Notes under the pieces: generated by a model | What the model was told of the DNA's origin: nothing | Databases searched by the model: none | Seen by the model: the letters and a program-made list of their open reading frames with translations, nothing else | Program-made: the position numbers and the translations under genes | Shown here: positions 15,947 through 24,911 of the stretch, piece by piece | Layout of the letters: each line of letters opens with the position of its first letter | Position numbering within the stretch: the stretch's first letter is position 1 | DNA from: Sulfotelmatobacter sp963788225 | GTDB taxonomy: Bacteria; Acidobacteriota; Terriglobia; Terriglobales; Acidobacteriaceae | Length of the DNA: 64,000 bases | NCBI GenBank assembly: GCA_963788225.1 | Contig: CAWBGI010000003.1 | Span: forward strand, 1,005,536 to 1,069,535 | Reading direction: 5' to 3'

Positions 15947-17161
15947 ATGGCGGACGTAATTTCTTCTCTAACCAACCAAACCAAGCATTTTCTCAGCGAC
16001 AAGGTTTCGCAGTTTACCGAGTCGGTGATCCGGGAGATGACCCGGCAGGCGGCGCTTTATGGGGCGGTGAATCTGGCGCAGGGGTTTCCGGATTTTGCGG
16101 CGCCGGCGGAGATCAAGCAAGCGGCGCGGGCCGCGATTGATGGCGACGTGAATCAGTATGCCATCACCTGGGGCGCGAAGAATCTGCGCGACGCGATTTC
16201 CCGGCAGATGGGCCTGTGGCAAGGGATTACGGTTGATCCCGAAAAAGAAATTACGGTCTGTTGCGGGTCCACAGAGGCGATGATTTCCACTTTGCTGGCG
16301 GTATGCAATGCCGGCGATGAGGTGGTGATCTTCGAGCCGTTTTATGAAAACTACGGCCCGGATTCTGTGCTCAGCGGGGCGCGGCCGCGGTTTGTGAAGC
16401 TGAGGCCGCCAGTGAGCGACCATGGCGAGTGGACTTTCGATGAGAAAGAATTGCGCGCGGCGTTCCACAATCACACCAAGGCGGTCGTACTTAATAACCC
16501 CAATAACCCAACGGGAAAGGTTTTCACGCGGGCGGAACTGGAGTTGATTCGCGATCTGTGCGTGGAGTTCGATGTGCTCGCGATCACCGACGAGATTTAC
16601 GAACACATTCTGTATGACGGCACCGAGCATATTTCGATGGCGTCGCTTGAGGGGATGCGGGAGCGGACAGTGACGATCAACGGAATGTCGAAGACCTATA
16701 GCGTTACGGGATGGCGCGTGGGATGGGCGGTTGCGCCGGAGAAAATTACGAATGCGATCCGCAAGGTGCATGATTTTTTGACGGTGGGAGCGCCGGCGCC
16801 GCTGCAGGAGGCGGGCGCAGCGGCGTTGAGTCTGCCGGCGGAATATTACGCGAAGCTGGCGGAGGGATATCGCGTGCGGCGCGATCATTTGATTCCATCG
16901 CTGGAGGCGGCAGGGTTTCGCTGTTTTCGTCCGCGGGGCGCTTATTACGTGATGACGGATATTTCTACGTTTGGATTTGACGACGATGTTTCGTTTACCA
17001 AGTATTTGGTCAAAGACATTGGCGTCGCTGCGGTGCCGGGTTCGAGTTTTTATCGGGATGCGCGCGATGGAGCGCAGCAGGTGCGGTTCGCGTTCTGCAA
17101 AAAGCTGGAGACATTGGATGCGGCGGCGGAGAGGCTGGGGAAGTTGCGGGGGGCGGGCTAA
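15947..17161 (+). CDS. PLP-dependent class I/II aminotransferase
   Basis: This is a fold-type I transaminase of 404 residues, closest in look to the kynurenine/methionine aminotransferase group (YbdL, KAT). Key features are NLAQGFPDF near the N-terminus, NNPNNPTGK, the aspartate of AITDEIYEHI, and Lys249 in MSKTYSVTGWRVGW, which forms the Schiff base with pyridoxal phosphate. The closing arginine is in QQVRFAFCK. It likely moves amino groups from aromatic or sulfur amino acids to 2-oxo acids. GCTAAT lies 9-14 bases before the ATG, with no ribosome site, suggesting a short or absent leader. Confidence 0.88.
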   Translation: MADVISSLTNQTKHFLSDKVSQFTESVIREMTRQAALYGAVNLAQGFPDFAAPAEIKQAARAAIDGDVNQYAITWGAKNLRDAISRQMGLWQGITVDPEKEITVCCGSTEAMISTLLAVCNAGDEVVIFEPFYENYGPDSVLSGARPRFVKLRPPVSDHGEWTFDEKELRAAFHNHTKAVVLNNPNNPTGKVFTRAELELIRDLCVEFDVLAITDEIYEHILYDGTEHISMASLEGMRERTVTINGMSKTYSVTGWRVGWAVAPEKITNAIRKVHDFLTVGAPAPLQEAGAAALSLPAEYYAKLAEGYRVRRDHLIPSLEAAGFRCFRPRGAYYVMTDISTFGFDDDVSFTKYLVKDIGVAAVPGSSFYRDARDGAQQVRFAFCKKLETLDAAAERLGKLRGAG

Positions 17162-17319
17162 GGGTCTGTAGCGAAAACTCCCAGATGTGCGGATACAGAT
17201 TACAGAGGCCAGCGATCCTTCGACGCGGCCACGTGAGCACCAACGGGCCATACTTGATCCACAGGGTGGTGGAGTATACTGCGAGAAAGTTCTGAAATTT
17301 TTTCGGGGAAAGTGTGATC

Positions 17320-17613
17320 ATGGCGTTGGACGCGGTGGAACAGGTAACGGAGCAGGTTCCGGCGGACGATTTTCAGGCGCTGGAAGAGAAAATTTACCGC
17401 ACTATCGAGATGTACAAAGCGGCGCGGCAGGCCCAGGCTGCAGCGGAACGCGATGCCCAGCGCGTGCGCGAGCAACTGGAAGAGCGCGAGGAGCAGTTGG
17501 TGCTGTTGAAGCGCGAGGCGGTGCAGTTGCGCAAGGAGCGCGAGGAGATTCGCGGGCGCGTGGAAAAGATGCTGGAGCAGATCGATTCGATTGCGGAGGA
17601 GCGGGCGAGCTAA
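17320..17613 (+). CDS. small coiled-coil protein, ZapB-like
   Basis: This protein of about 97 residues is almost entirely helical with heptads from residue 18 on (QALEEKIYRTIEMYKAAR, REQLEEREEQLVLLKREA). It precedes zapA by 91 bases, and Z-ring coiled-coil partners often sit beside zapA. I therefore infer a ZapB-like or FtsB-like structural role at the division site. ATG 17320 is preferred over GTG 17314 because GGGGAA at 17305-17310 gives better spacing. The sequence alone does not prove the function. Confidence 0.7.
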   Translation: MALDAVEQVTEQVPADDFQALEEKIYRTIEMYKAARQAQAAAERDAQRVREQLEEREEQLVLLKREAVQLRKEREEIRGRVEKMLEQIDSIAEERAS

Positions 17614-17615
17614 GA

Positions 17616-17693
17616 AAATCGGGCGATTGAGCGATTGTGAGATTTGGCGATTGCTTTTCAATCGCAAAATCGCAAATCGCCAAATCACTCAAT
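17616..17693. repeat. GCGATTG palindrome before zapA
   Basis: The left arm (ATCGGGCGATTGAGCGATTG) and right arm (CAATCGCAAATCGCC...CTCAAT) are near reverse complements made of GCGATTG units. It fills the zapB-like/zapA gap. It is the same class as 11496-11594 and 59361-59454. Confidence 0.75.
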
Positions 17694-17704
17694 GGTGAAT
17701 TCTT

Positions 17705-18040
17705 ATGGCTACGGCGGCTAAAGATTCCACGATGAAGGACGCGCAGAATGGCAGTGTGCGGGTGGAGATTTTTGATCAGGCATACAACCTGCGCGGTTCG
17801 GATCCGGAATATATTTTAAAGCTGGCGGAGTATGTAGACGCAAAGATGCGCGCTGTGGCCGAGGCTACGAACACCATTGATACGGTGCGGCTGGCGGTGC
17901 TGGCGGCGCTGAATATCGCCGATGAGTATCACCTTTTGAAGCGGAAACAGGAGAGCGGGGCAACCGACTACCAGAAACGCGCGCATCTATTAGCAGATGC
18001 GCTCGATGAAGTGCTGGGTGAGAACCGCAAGGCGGGATAG
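17705..18040 (+). CDS. zapA: cell division protein ZapA
   Basis: ZapA binds and bundles FtsZ filaments in the cytoplasm. The 111 residues show the family pattern: a beta-rich N-terminus (VRVEIFDQAYNLRGSDPEYI), then LAEYVDAKMRAVAEA and the long dimer helix beginning RLAVLAALNIADEYHLLKR. The 3' end overlaps the next gene, so the two may be coupled. Confidence 0.9.
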   Translation: MATAAKDSTMKDAQNGSVRVEIFDQAYNLRGSDPEYILKLAEYVDAKMRAVAEATNTIDTVRLAVLAALNIADEYHLLKRKQESGATDYQKRAHLLADALDEVLGENRKAG

Positions 18041-19019
18041 CCTGGGACGGGCCTCGATACATTTTTTTCTTTTCCTGGCGCTGGCGGCCGGCGCTCTCTC
18101 ACAAGAAACAACTTTCCATACTCAATCGAATGTGGTGATGATTCCCGCGCTGGTGAAGAGCGCGAAGGGCGAGATTGTGTATGGGCTCGGGGCAAAGGAT
18201 TTTGTCGTCGAGGATGATGGGGCGGAGCAGGTGGTGCGGCTGGATGAGGCGGCGGAAGGGGCGCAGGTTTCGCTGGTGGTTGCGATTCAGCGCGGACGCC
18301 GGGCGAATTACGAGTTTCCGCGGATTCGCGGATTGAGCGCGATGTTGAATCCGATGCTTGACGCTGGACAGAGCAGGGTGGCGATTGTGGAGTTCGACAG
18401 CCAGGTGCGGTTGGTTCAGGATTTCAGCAGCGATTCCGAAAGGATTGCGGGGAACCTGAAGGGACTGCAAGCCGGGGATGAGGGAGCGGCAATTCTGGAT
18501 GCGCTGGATTATTCAGTGAAGCTGCTGGAGAAGGCTCCAAGGGAGCGGCAGCGGGTGTTGTTGCTGATCAGCGAGACACGCGACCACGGCAGCCACGAGG
18601 CGAAGGTGAACGACGTAGTGGCCGAGATCGGGCAGAGCAACACGGCCGTCTATGCGCTAGCTTTTTCGCCATCGCGGTCGAATGTGCTGGATACGGTGCG
18701 CGGCAACAATCTCGACGAGATGAATCCCGGGCCCGATTTGCTGGCGCCTCTGCTGATGGCTGCTGCGGCGATGAAGAAAAACATGCCCAGGACTGTAGCT
18801 TCCATGACCGGAGGCGAGTATGAGCTGTTTGCAACCAGAAAGAATTTTGACGCACGCATGATCGATTTCACCAATCATGTGCATAGCCGTTATTTGTTGA
18901 GCATTGAGCCGAAGAGTCCGCATGCGGGGTTGCATCGGATTCGAGTGCGGTTGAGGGATCCGGGAGGCAGGCTGGTGCTGGCTCGGAGCAGTTATTGGGC
19001 GGTGGGGACGGAGAAGTAG
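18018..19019 (+). CDS. secreted VWFA-related domain protein
   Basis: The protein resembles the acidobacterial VWFA-related family. It has a signal segment (IHFFLFLALAAGALSQE), an N-terminal beta region (GLGAKDFVVEDDGAEQVV) and a VWA domain (about residues 75-270). The metal-binding DxSxS motif expected after the first core strand is absent: that place reads VVAIQRGRRAN. It may therefore be an adhesion or scaffold fold without metal. The C-terminal beta domain ends HRIRVRLRDPGGRLVLA. GTG 18018 gives a sound signal peptide; ATG 17997 is possible and would add 7 residues. It overlaps zapA by 23 bases or more. Confidence 0.8.
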   Translation: MRTARRDSLGRASIHFFLFLALAAGALSQETTFHTQSNVVMIPALVKSAKGEIVYGLGAKDFVVEDDGAEQVVRLDEAAEGAQVSLVVAIQRGRRANYEFPRIRGLSAMLNPMLDAGQSRVAIVEFDSQVRLVQDFSSDSERIAGNLKGLQAGDEGAAILDALDYSVKLLEKAPRERQRVLLLISETRDHGSHEAKVNDVVAEIGQSNTAVYALAFSPSRSNVLDTVRGNNLDEMNPGPDLLAPLLMAAAAMKKNMPRTVASMTGGEYELFATRKNFDARMIDFTNHVHSRYLLSIEPKSPHAGLHRIRVRLRDPGGRLVLARSSYWAVGTEK

Positions 19020-19073
19020 AGATTCGTTTTGGGAACGACCGGCCGCAGGACATGCGCCTCGCTGCGCTCGGCT

Positions 19074-19098
19074 GGACGGCTGAGGTGGCCGTCCCCAC
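19074..19098. repeat. REP-like hairpin after the VWFA gene
   Basis: GGACGGC and GCCGTCC form a perfect 7-base-pair stem around a 7-base loop, followed by CCCAC. It resembles the other REP-like hairpins of the window, with a GTGG-type foot rather than GTAG. Confidence 0.5.
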
Positions 19099-19200
19099 AA
19101 AGCATTTCAGGGCGGCTGGTTGGAATTGCAAGCCGAGACTTCGTTTACTTGATTACTTTGGTTGCAAGTGTTCTGCCAACTATTTGCGCGTTCCCTATTG

Positions 19201-19430
19201 CTAATCTACGGGCAGTTCTCCTAGCATCACAAATGAAAGCCGGCCTGCGGGGTTGGTGATGGCGGTAACCGATTTTTGAACCAATGCTGAATGAACGGGG
19301 ACTCGACTCGAACTAGGATCCGGTGTGCGACGCTCCGCCATGCGGAGATGCCTAAAGGGTCTCGGCGGGTTCCCAACGTCTACCTGACGGTTCATTCTCG
19401 GCCCGTCACACGGCACAGTGGGTCGGCTTG
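19201..19430. other. non-coding stretch, possible structured RNA
   Basis: The gap 19020-19533 contains no convincing gene. Within it a compact hairpin CTCCGC-CAT-GCGGAG (19333-19347) is followed by further GC-rich complementary pieces. CGACTCGAACTAGGATCC looks like a tRNA T-arm on the minus strand, but no tRNA cloverleaf can be built. It may be a structured RNA or the remnant of a mobile element. Confidence 0.25.
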
Positions 19431-19533
19431 ATTTTCCCGCAGTATCCCCTTCCGTCCAATGTAGGTCTTAGGCGCTATCGGCAACCCCTCCGCGAACCCG
19501 GTCATCTTAACCGCCGCTCGCAGGAGTGGCCCT

Positions 19534-20775
19534 ATGTCGCGCTACAGCGTTCGTTTGTTTATGCTGGTCTGCCTTGCACTTTTTGTTTTCGGCAATCCTG
19601 CCACATTTGCTCTTACCGGAAATGTCGCTTTGGGCCTTGCGGAAGGCCACACCCGCGCGGCTCTGGTTCGGTCTGACGGAAGTTCGGCGGGCGTACAAGT
19701 CCTGTACGTAAACCAGGGGACGACACTCTATACCTACGATATTGATCCGCAAACGCTCACGGCGACCCAGGTTGGAACTTTAGCGTTGAGCGGGATGAAC
19801 TTTTTCTATGGCCTGATACCTGGGCCGAACGATCACTTCATATACGTGGTAGGTAACGATGCTCAACTCGCTTTTCATATTTGGGTGTATGCGACAGACT
19901 CATCCGGCGCTCCGCAAGCGGCAGCGGTTCAGGACTTGACGGTGAGTGTGTACGGGCTACCGGTAATCGACGCTACAGGGAACTTCTTTTACGCAGTCAT
20001 CGCCGTGCCTGGAGCCCAGCCTTTCACGGAGGTCTTTTCCCTTGAGCGGCATCTGATCGACCCGGAAACGGGAAGGCTCAGCCAGGCTCAAGCTGAAGTA
20101 AGCTACACACTTTCGTTTGCTGACACGGAATACTGCGTTCTGGTCCTCGACAGCTTTGATGCCGTCACCATGAACCTGTACACCGACATAAATTGCAGCG
20201 GAAGCTACGGAGCGGATGCGGCCATCTATTCCCAATATGCAGTGAACTCGCAAACTGGCGCGCTCGGACCAGGCGTCCAAATCTACCTTTGGCAAAACTC
20301 CAATGGAGGCGCTCAGAACGTTCAATTCCTGGGCAATCTGATGTTCGATTTCGTTATTCCGAATAACTACCAGCGGAATGTGGATATGGTGAATATCTAT
20401 CCGATTGCCCCGAACATTAATACGAAGGACACGCTCGTGCATTGCGCGCAAGCCATGCTGCAATCGTGCGGAAGCGCCACTGGGATTGCGCATCCCTCGG
20501 GCCAGTACGTCTTTATGTGGACCGCGCCCGACTTAACCGAAATCGACAAAGTCGAGTTGCAGGAGCAGAAGATTGTCGACACGGGAAACTCTATTCCCTA
20601 CATGATGAACCAATTCAGCCCGGACGGAACTTTGGTGTACGGGCTCACCGCTCCGAGCTATTACGATGTCGAAATTTACGGCTTCGATATCGAGACTGGA
20701 GCAGTGACCGCGGGGACGCCAATCTACCTGGCGCCGGGATCGTACCCCAATATTTATCCAGCACAGCGTTTCTGA
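19534..20775 (+). CDS. secreted beta-propeller (lactonase-like) protein
   Basis: This 413-residue protein begins with a signal peptide (LFMLVCLALFVFGNPATFA). The body consists of repeats of the kind seen in seven-bladed lactonase or YVTN propellers (NQGTTLYTYDIDPQTLT, PGPNDHFIYVVGNDAQ, SPDGTLVYGLTAPSYYD, IYGFDIETGAVTAG). No catalytic residue can be named, so it may be only a binding or surface protein. AGGAG ends 9 bases before the ATG. It is convergent with the TonB receptor gene. Confidence 0.75.
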   Translation: MSRYSVRLFMLVCLALFVFGNPATFALTGNVALGLAEGHTRAALVRSDGSSAGVQVLYVNQGTTLYTYDIDPQTLTATQVGTLALSGMNFFYGLIPGPNDHFIYVVGNDAQLAFHIWVYATDSSGAPQAAAVQDLTVSVYGLPVIDATGNFFYAVIAVPGAQPFTEVFSLERHLIDPETGRLSQAQAEVSYTLSFADTEYCVLVLDSFDAVTMNLYTDINCSGSYGADAAIYSQYAVNSQTGALGPGVQIYLWQNSNGGAQNVQFLGNLMFDFVIPNNYQRNVDMVNIYPIAPNINTKDTLVHCAQAMLQSCGSATGIAHPSGQYVFMWTAPDLTEIDKVELQEQKIVDTGNSIPYMMNQFSPDGTLVYGLTAPSYYDVEIYGFDIETGAVTAGTPIYLAPGSYPNIYPAQRF

Positions 20776-20804
20776 AGTAGACCGGGAAACCTGCCCACAG
20801 GATC

Positions 20805-20820
20805 CCGCCTTACCAGGCGG
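20805..20820. terminator. hairpin between convergent genes
   Basis: CCGCCT-TACC-AGGCGG is a 6-base-pair stem with a 4-base loop between the stops of the propeller and receptor genes. No T-run follows on either strand, so termination by it alone is uncertain. Confidence 0.4.
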
Positions 20821-20857
20821 CGTATCAGCTCCGCATTACGTCCTGCAAGCTTCCGAT

Positions 20858-23800
20858 CTAGAAAATGAATTTTAGTCCCAACTGAATTTGCCTCGGGGCG
20901 AAGGCGGCGTTGGGTCGAAGAAAATTCTGCGGCTGCTGGTAGTAGGCGGGGGCGGGAACTCCGTTGACGTTCACGGTGTACTGCACGAAGGTGGTGGCCT
21001 CGGCGGTTAAACCGTCTGACGTAATCTCGACGCGCTGATTGTCGTGGTTGAACAGGTTGAAAGAGTCGGCGGTGAACTCCAGGCGATAGCGCTGGCCGAC
21101 ATGAATCTTGCGGACCAGGCGCAGGTCCGCGGAGGCGTAATCGGGCCCGGTAAAGGCGTTGCGGCTGTAGCCGGGCAGCCGGTCGTTGTCGTAGTTGCCG
21201 TCCTGGTTAGGGTCGCCCGTTACCGTGGCGTTGACCGGGCGCCCGCTGCCAGCGGCGACGATGCTGGAAATCTTCCAGTCATTCAAGATTCGGCCGAGGA
21301 GTTGATGTTCGCGGTGGAACGGCCGAGGCTCGACCGAGAATGCGGCTACGAAGCGCTGGCGCTGGTCGGTGACGCTGGGTCCGCGTTCGCCGTTGGGATT
21401 GTAGGAATTCTGCACCGTGGCGGGTTCGCCGGCTACGAGGGCGTCCTGGCCGTCGTCGATCGCGTGCGCGTAGGTGTAAGAGAGGCGCAGGTAAGTGCCG
21501 TGCGACATCCGCCGATTGATGGAAAGCGTTGCGCCGTTGTAGGTGCTGGAGGCGGCGCTCTGAAATTCATCGATGGCCCCGAGTTGCGCGATCGGCCGCC
21601 CGAGCGGATTGATGCATGGCGGGAATGGGCAGGTCAGCGATTGCGTGAACTGCCACGTGGCGAACGAATCGACGGTGTAGTATCCGCCCTGAAAGATGGA
21701 GCCGGTGGAATCGAAGATGGGATAAGTGAGCGCGACCGGCGGCGGCAGGTTTACGTCGAGGGCGCGGATCAGATGCTCGCCGTGCACATAAAGATAGGAG
21801 ACGGCAACAGTGGTGTGGTTCGCCAGTTCGCGTTCGAGGGTGAGGTTCATTTGCTGCACGCGCGGCGTGACGAAGTTCGTGGCGAACGCGGAAACATTGT
21901 TGGTAACGCCCTGCGTGAATCCGGCTGGGAGATTGCACGACGAAATAACCGGGCAACTTACCAGCGGGTTGGGATAGGTGGGAAAAACCTGATGGTCATA
22001 ATAGTTGGAATCATTGAGAAAAAGTTGGGCGTCGGTGATGCCGTTATCTGTAGCGATGGCGGAGGAGTAGATCTGAGGAATGCGGACGTAGAACATTCCG
22101 TAGCCGGCGCGAATGACCAGCGGATGATCTTTTCCAATGGAGTAGGCCAGCCCGGCACGCGGGCCGAAGTTGTGCGGATTGAAAGGAACTTTGCCGGAAG
22201 GCGGGAACAGCGGGTTGGATAAAAGTCCGGCGGTGGTGAAGGTTTGGAGATCCCAGCGAACGCCCAAATTCACAGCTAGATGATCGTTCACGCGGATCGT
22301 ATCCTGCGCAAAGGCAGCGTAGTCTTTGCCGTTGGGATTGGAGGAGGATGGTCCGAAGTTCTGGAGATAGTATTTCGGAACAGCGTGGGCGTAGGCGCGC
22401 AGGGGAGTGAGTGGTAGTCCGCCTTCCTGCGGTTCGAACGTGAAGGGATCGACCTTAATGGGATCGAAAACGTATTCCCCGCTTTGCTGGCTGGGGAAGA
22501 AATCATAGTCCCAAGTGACGAGGGAGTCACCGCCGAATTTGAAAGAATGGCGGCTGGTATCGAAGCTAAGGGTTTCAGCAAGCTGGGCGCGGTGTTCGCG
22601 CGTGGCGCGTGGCAGCAGGTCGGAGCGTCCGATGCCGTCGATGATGTCAGTGACTTTGATCAGCGTGTCGTTGGTGTTGGTGTAGGACTGGCGCAGATCG
22701 CGGGAGAACTGGGCGCGCAAATGGCTGATCAGGCGCGGGCTGACGCTTGAGGTGAGCGAGGCTGAGCCAGTGTCGGTAGAAACGTCTTCTGTGCCGTTGT
22801 CGGAGATAGAATCGTAAGTGACGGGGCTGGCGGGATCGAGGAATACGTTGTTCGATCCCCAGTAACGCGAAGAGTTGTAACGCACGGCCAACTGGTTGCG
22901 CGGCGTGAGATTGATGTCGAGCTTGGCGTAAGTGGCGTTGCCGATCTGCGCCGCGGGATACGATCCGGCTAGTGAAGAGAGTTGCGCTGCGGCAGCGAAC
23001 ACCAGAGCCTGATCGCTGGCCTCGTAGTCGCCGGGAGAGTAAGGTCCGGTACCGGCTTGCGGAATGACCTGCATGGTGCCGTTGAGAAATTCGACGACAT
23101 CGGGAACGTGGAAGTAGTGCTGATCGAATCCGGCGAAAAAGAAAATTTTGTTCTTCTTGATGGGGCCGCCGACGGTCGCTCCACCTTGCTGCTGGCGGCT
23201 GTGTGGCTTGAAAGTCATGAAGGCGTCGGCCGCGCCGAATCCGCTGTCGCGGATGTAGTAGAGCCCGGTGCCGTGCCAGTGGTTGGTGCCGGACTTCGTG
23301 ACCACGTTCACGACTGCGCCGCCGGCGCGTCCAAGTTCAGCACCGGAGGAATTCGAAGAGACGCGGAACTCCTGCACGACTTCGTTCGAAAACTGATAGG
23401 GCGCGCGATAAAGTCCGCGGGCCTGGGCGAAGAAAGCGTTGTTGAAGTCGCCGCCATCGACGAGGAAGCTGTTCTGGAATCCGCGCAGCCCGCCGAATGA
23501 GAGGTCGCCGTTCGTAGAGGAGGTCAGGCTGCGAGGGTCTTGCGTCACACCGGGCGAGAGCAGCATGAGATCGGAGAAGCGGCGGCCGTTGAGTGGAAGA
23601 TCGGCGATGGCGCGTTCGTCTACGAGACTGGAGACGCCTGTCGGCCGAGTCTCGACCAGCGCCGGAGCGCCGGAGACTGTTACTTTCTCTTGAACGCCGG
23701 CAATCGTGAGACGGAATTGGAGTTCGGCGGCGGCGCCGACATCCACGTGAAGCTGCGGCGTGATTTGCGGTGACATGCTCTGCGCGACCACGCGGGCGGA

Positions 23801-24025
23801 ATAATCGCCGGGCGGCAAAAGATCGATGGAGAAACGGCCTTCGGCGTCAGACGTGGCGGAGTAGCGGACGCCTGTAGCCGTGTTGACCAGAGCTATGGTC
23901 GCACCGGGGATGCGCAGTTCGTGAAGATCAACGACCGTACCGTGAATGGCGCCGGTGGCGGCGTCCTGCGCGGTGAGTGGAAGGGAACAAAAGAGGCAAA
24001 GCACGATGAGCGAAGTCCGAGACAT
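20858..24025 (-). CDS. TonB-dependent receptor, Oar-like, with carboxypeptidase-regulatory domain
   Basis: This 1055-residue outer-membrane protein has a signal peptide (LIVLCLFCSLPLTAQ). A CarboxypepD-regulatory beta sandwich follows (GAIHGTVVDLHELRIPGATI, DAEGRFSIDLLPPGDY). Next come a plug (VDERAIADLPLNGRRFSDL, SFGGLRGFQNSFLVDG) and a long beta barrel ending in a terminal aromatic (LGLKFIF). Proteins of this type are greatly expanded in Acidobacteria and likely import oligosaccharides or peptides with TonB energy. The substrate is unknown. GGGAAACC lies 1 base before ATG 24025. It is divergent from the carbonic anhydrase-like gene across 293 bases. Confidence 0.92.
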   Translation of the reverse strand: MSRTSLIVLCLFCSLPLTAQDAATGAIHGTVVDLHELRIPGATIALVNTATGVRYSATSDAEGRFSIDLLPPGDYSARVVAQSMSPQITPQLHVDVGAAAELQFRLTIAGVQEKVTVSGAPALVETRPTGVSSLVDERAIADLPLNGRRFSDLMLLSPGVTQDPRSLTSSTNGDLSFGGLRGFQNSFLVDGGDFNNAFFAQARGLYRAPYQFSNEVVQEFRVSSNSSGAELGRAGGAVVNVVTKSGTNHWHGTGLYYIRDSGFGAADAFMTFKPHSRQQQGGATVGGPIKKNKIFFFAGFDQHYFHVPDVVEFLNGTMQVIPQAGTGPYSPGDYEASDQALVFAAAAQLSSLAGSYPAAQIGNATYAKLDINLTPRNQLAVRYNSSRYWGSNNVFLDPASPVTYDSISDNGTEDVSTDTGSASLTSSVSPRLISHLRAQFSRDLRQSYTNTNDTLIKVTDIIDGIGRSDLLPRATREHRAQLAETLSFDTSRHSFKFGGDSLVTWDYDFFPSQQSGEYVFDPIKVDPFTFEPQEGGLPLTPLRAYAHAVPKYYLQNFGPSSSNPNGKDYAAFAQDTIRVNDHLAVNLGVRWDLQTFTTAGLLSNPLFPPSGKVPFNPHNFGPRAGLAYSIGKDHPLVIRAGYGMFYVRIPQIYSSAIATDNGITDAQLFLNDSNYYDHQVFPTYPNPLVSCPVISSCNLPAGFTQGVTNNVSAFATNFVTPRVQQMNLTLERELANHTTVAVSYLYVHGEHLIRALDVNLPPPVALTYPIFDSTGSIFQGGYYTVDSFATWQFTQSLTCPFPPCINPLGRPIAQLGAIDEFQSAASSTYNGATLSINRRMSHGTYLRLSYTYAHAIDDGQDALVAGEPATVQNSYNPNGERGPSVTDQRQRFVAAFSVEPRPFHREHQLLGRILNDWKISSIVAAGSGRPVNATVTGDPNQDGNYDNDRLPGYSRNAFTGPDYASADLRLVRKIHVGQRYRLEFTADSFNLFNHDNQRVEITSDGLTAEATTFVQYTVNVNGVPAPAYYQQPQNFLRPNAAFAPRQIQLGLKFIF

Positions 24026-24243
24026 AGGTTTCCCATCTGTGATCGGGATGAGGCTCGGAGGGTCGAATCCCGCGCGGACCGGAAACGAGCGGGTGGGAAA
24101 CCAGATTCTTTTGTAGCATGAAGGACGCGAGATGGCTGCGGCACGGCAGGGTTCTTTTTGGGATGAGTGCCAGAGTGGGAATCCGCTTTACGCTGAGGCA
24201 CGGTGGCGTGCTATGTTCAGTGTTCGCTCGGGCGCGGCGATTG

Positions 24244-24264
24244 TAGCGCCGCCGTCCCGGCGGC
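24244..24264. repeat. REP-like hairpin with GTAG foot
   Basis: GTAG at 24243-24246 is followed by the stem GCCGCCG-TCC-CGGCGGC (24248-24264), perfect over 7 pairs with a 3-base loop. It is the mirror orientation of the element before pheT. It lies in the divergent gap between the receptor gene and 24319. Confidence 0.65.
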
Positions 24265-24318
24265 TGTCCCGAGGGCGAGGTCGATCCGCAGGGTTGGATC
24301 TGAGAACGACAGGTACAC

Positions 24319-24831
24319 ATGATTCGATCTTTTAAGGGTATGAAGCCGGTAATCCCCGCCAGTTGTTACGTGGATGAGTCGGCGCAGATTATTGGCGACG
24401 TGGTGCTGGGCGAGCATGCCTCGGTGTGGATGAACGCCGTGCTGCGCGGGGATGTGTACGCGATCCGCATCGGGGCGCATTCGAACGTGCAGGATTGCAG
24501 CGTGCTGCATGGCATGAAGAATCAATATGGCGTCACCCTCGGCGAGTACGTCACGGTGGGGCATTCGGTCACGTTGCATGGATGCGTCGTCGAGGACAAG
24601 TGTCTGATCGGGATGGGATCGGTGATTCTGAACGGAGCAAAGATTGGCGCAGGATCGATCATCGCGGCCGGCACGCTGATTGCGGAGCGCACGGTGGTGG
24701 ATCCGGGGTCGCTGTGGATGGGCTCTCCGGGCAAGTTCCGCCGGAAGCTGGAAGCGGGCGAAGATGAGACGATCATGAAGTACGCACGGAATTATTTGGG
24801 ATATGTGGAGGAGTATTTGCGGGAGAGATAG
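24319..24831 (+). CDS. gamma-carbonic anhydrase-like hexapeptide-repeat protein
   Basis: The 170 residues form a left-handed beta helix of hexapeptide repeats (IIGDVVLGEHASVW, IRIGAHSNVQD, VTLGEYVTVGHSVTLHGC). It is the YrdA/PaaY/CaiE group of the gamma-carbonic anhydrase family. Zinc ligand candidates are His64, His82 and His87, spaced as in the family. It may hydrate CO2 or act on a CoA-linked substrate. The C-terminal amphipathic helix (GEDETIMKYARNYLGYVEEYL) supports trimer formation. hisS follows after 80 bases, almost all palindromic repeat. Confidence 0.88.
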   Translation: MIRSFKGMKPVIPASCYVDESAQIIGDVVLGEHASVWMNAVLRGDVYAIRIGAHSNVQDCSVLHGMKNQYGVTLGEYVTVGHSVTLHGCVVEDKCLIGMGSVILNGAKIGAGSIIAAGTLIAERTVVDPGSLWMGSPGKFRRKLEAGEDETIMKYARNYLGYVEEYLRER

Positions 24832-24901
24832 CTGTCAGCCATCAGCCATCAGCCGTCAGGGAAACCGGGTTTAGCTGATGGCTGATGGCTGATGGCTGAG
24901 G
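24832..24901. repeat. CATCAGC palindrome before hisS
   Basis: The left arm is tandem CAGCCAT units (24835-24859) and the right arm tandem GATGGCT units (24874-24899), exact reverse complements over about 25 bases with a 14-base centre. It could fold into a near-perfect hairpin just before the hisS start. Confidence 0.8.
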
Positions 24902-24911
24902 GCTTGTTTTC

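Noticed and set aside
19295..19330. tRNA or tmRNA on the minus strand
   Set aside because: GTTCGAGTC appears, but the T-stem does not pair and no acceptor stem or cloverleaf can be drawn.
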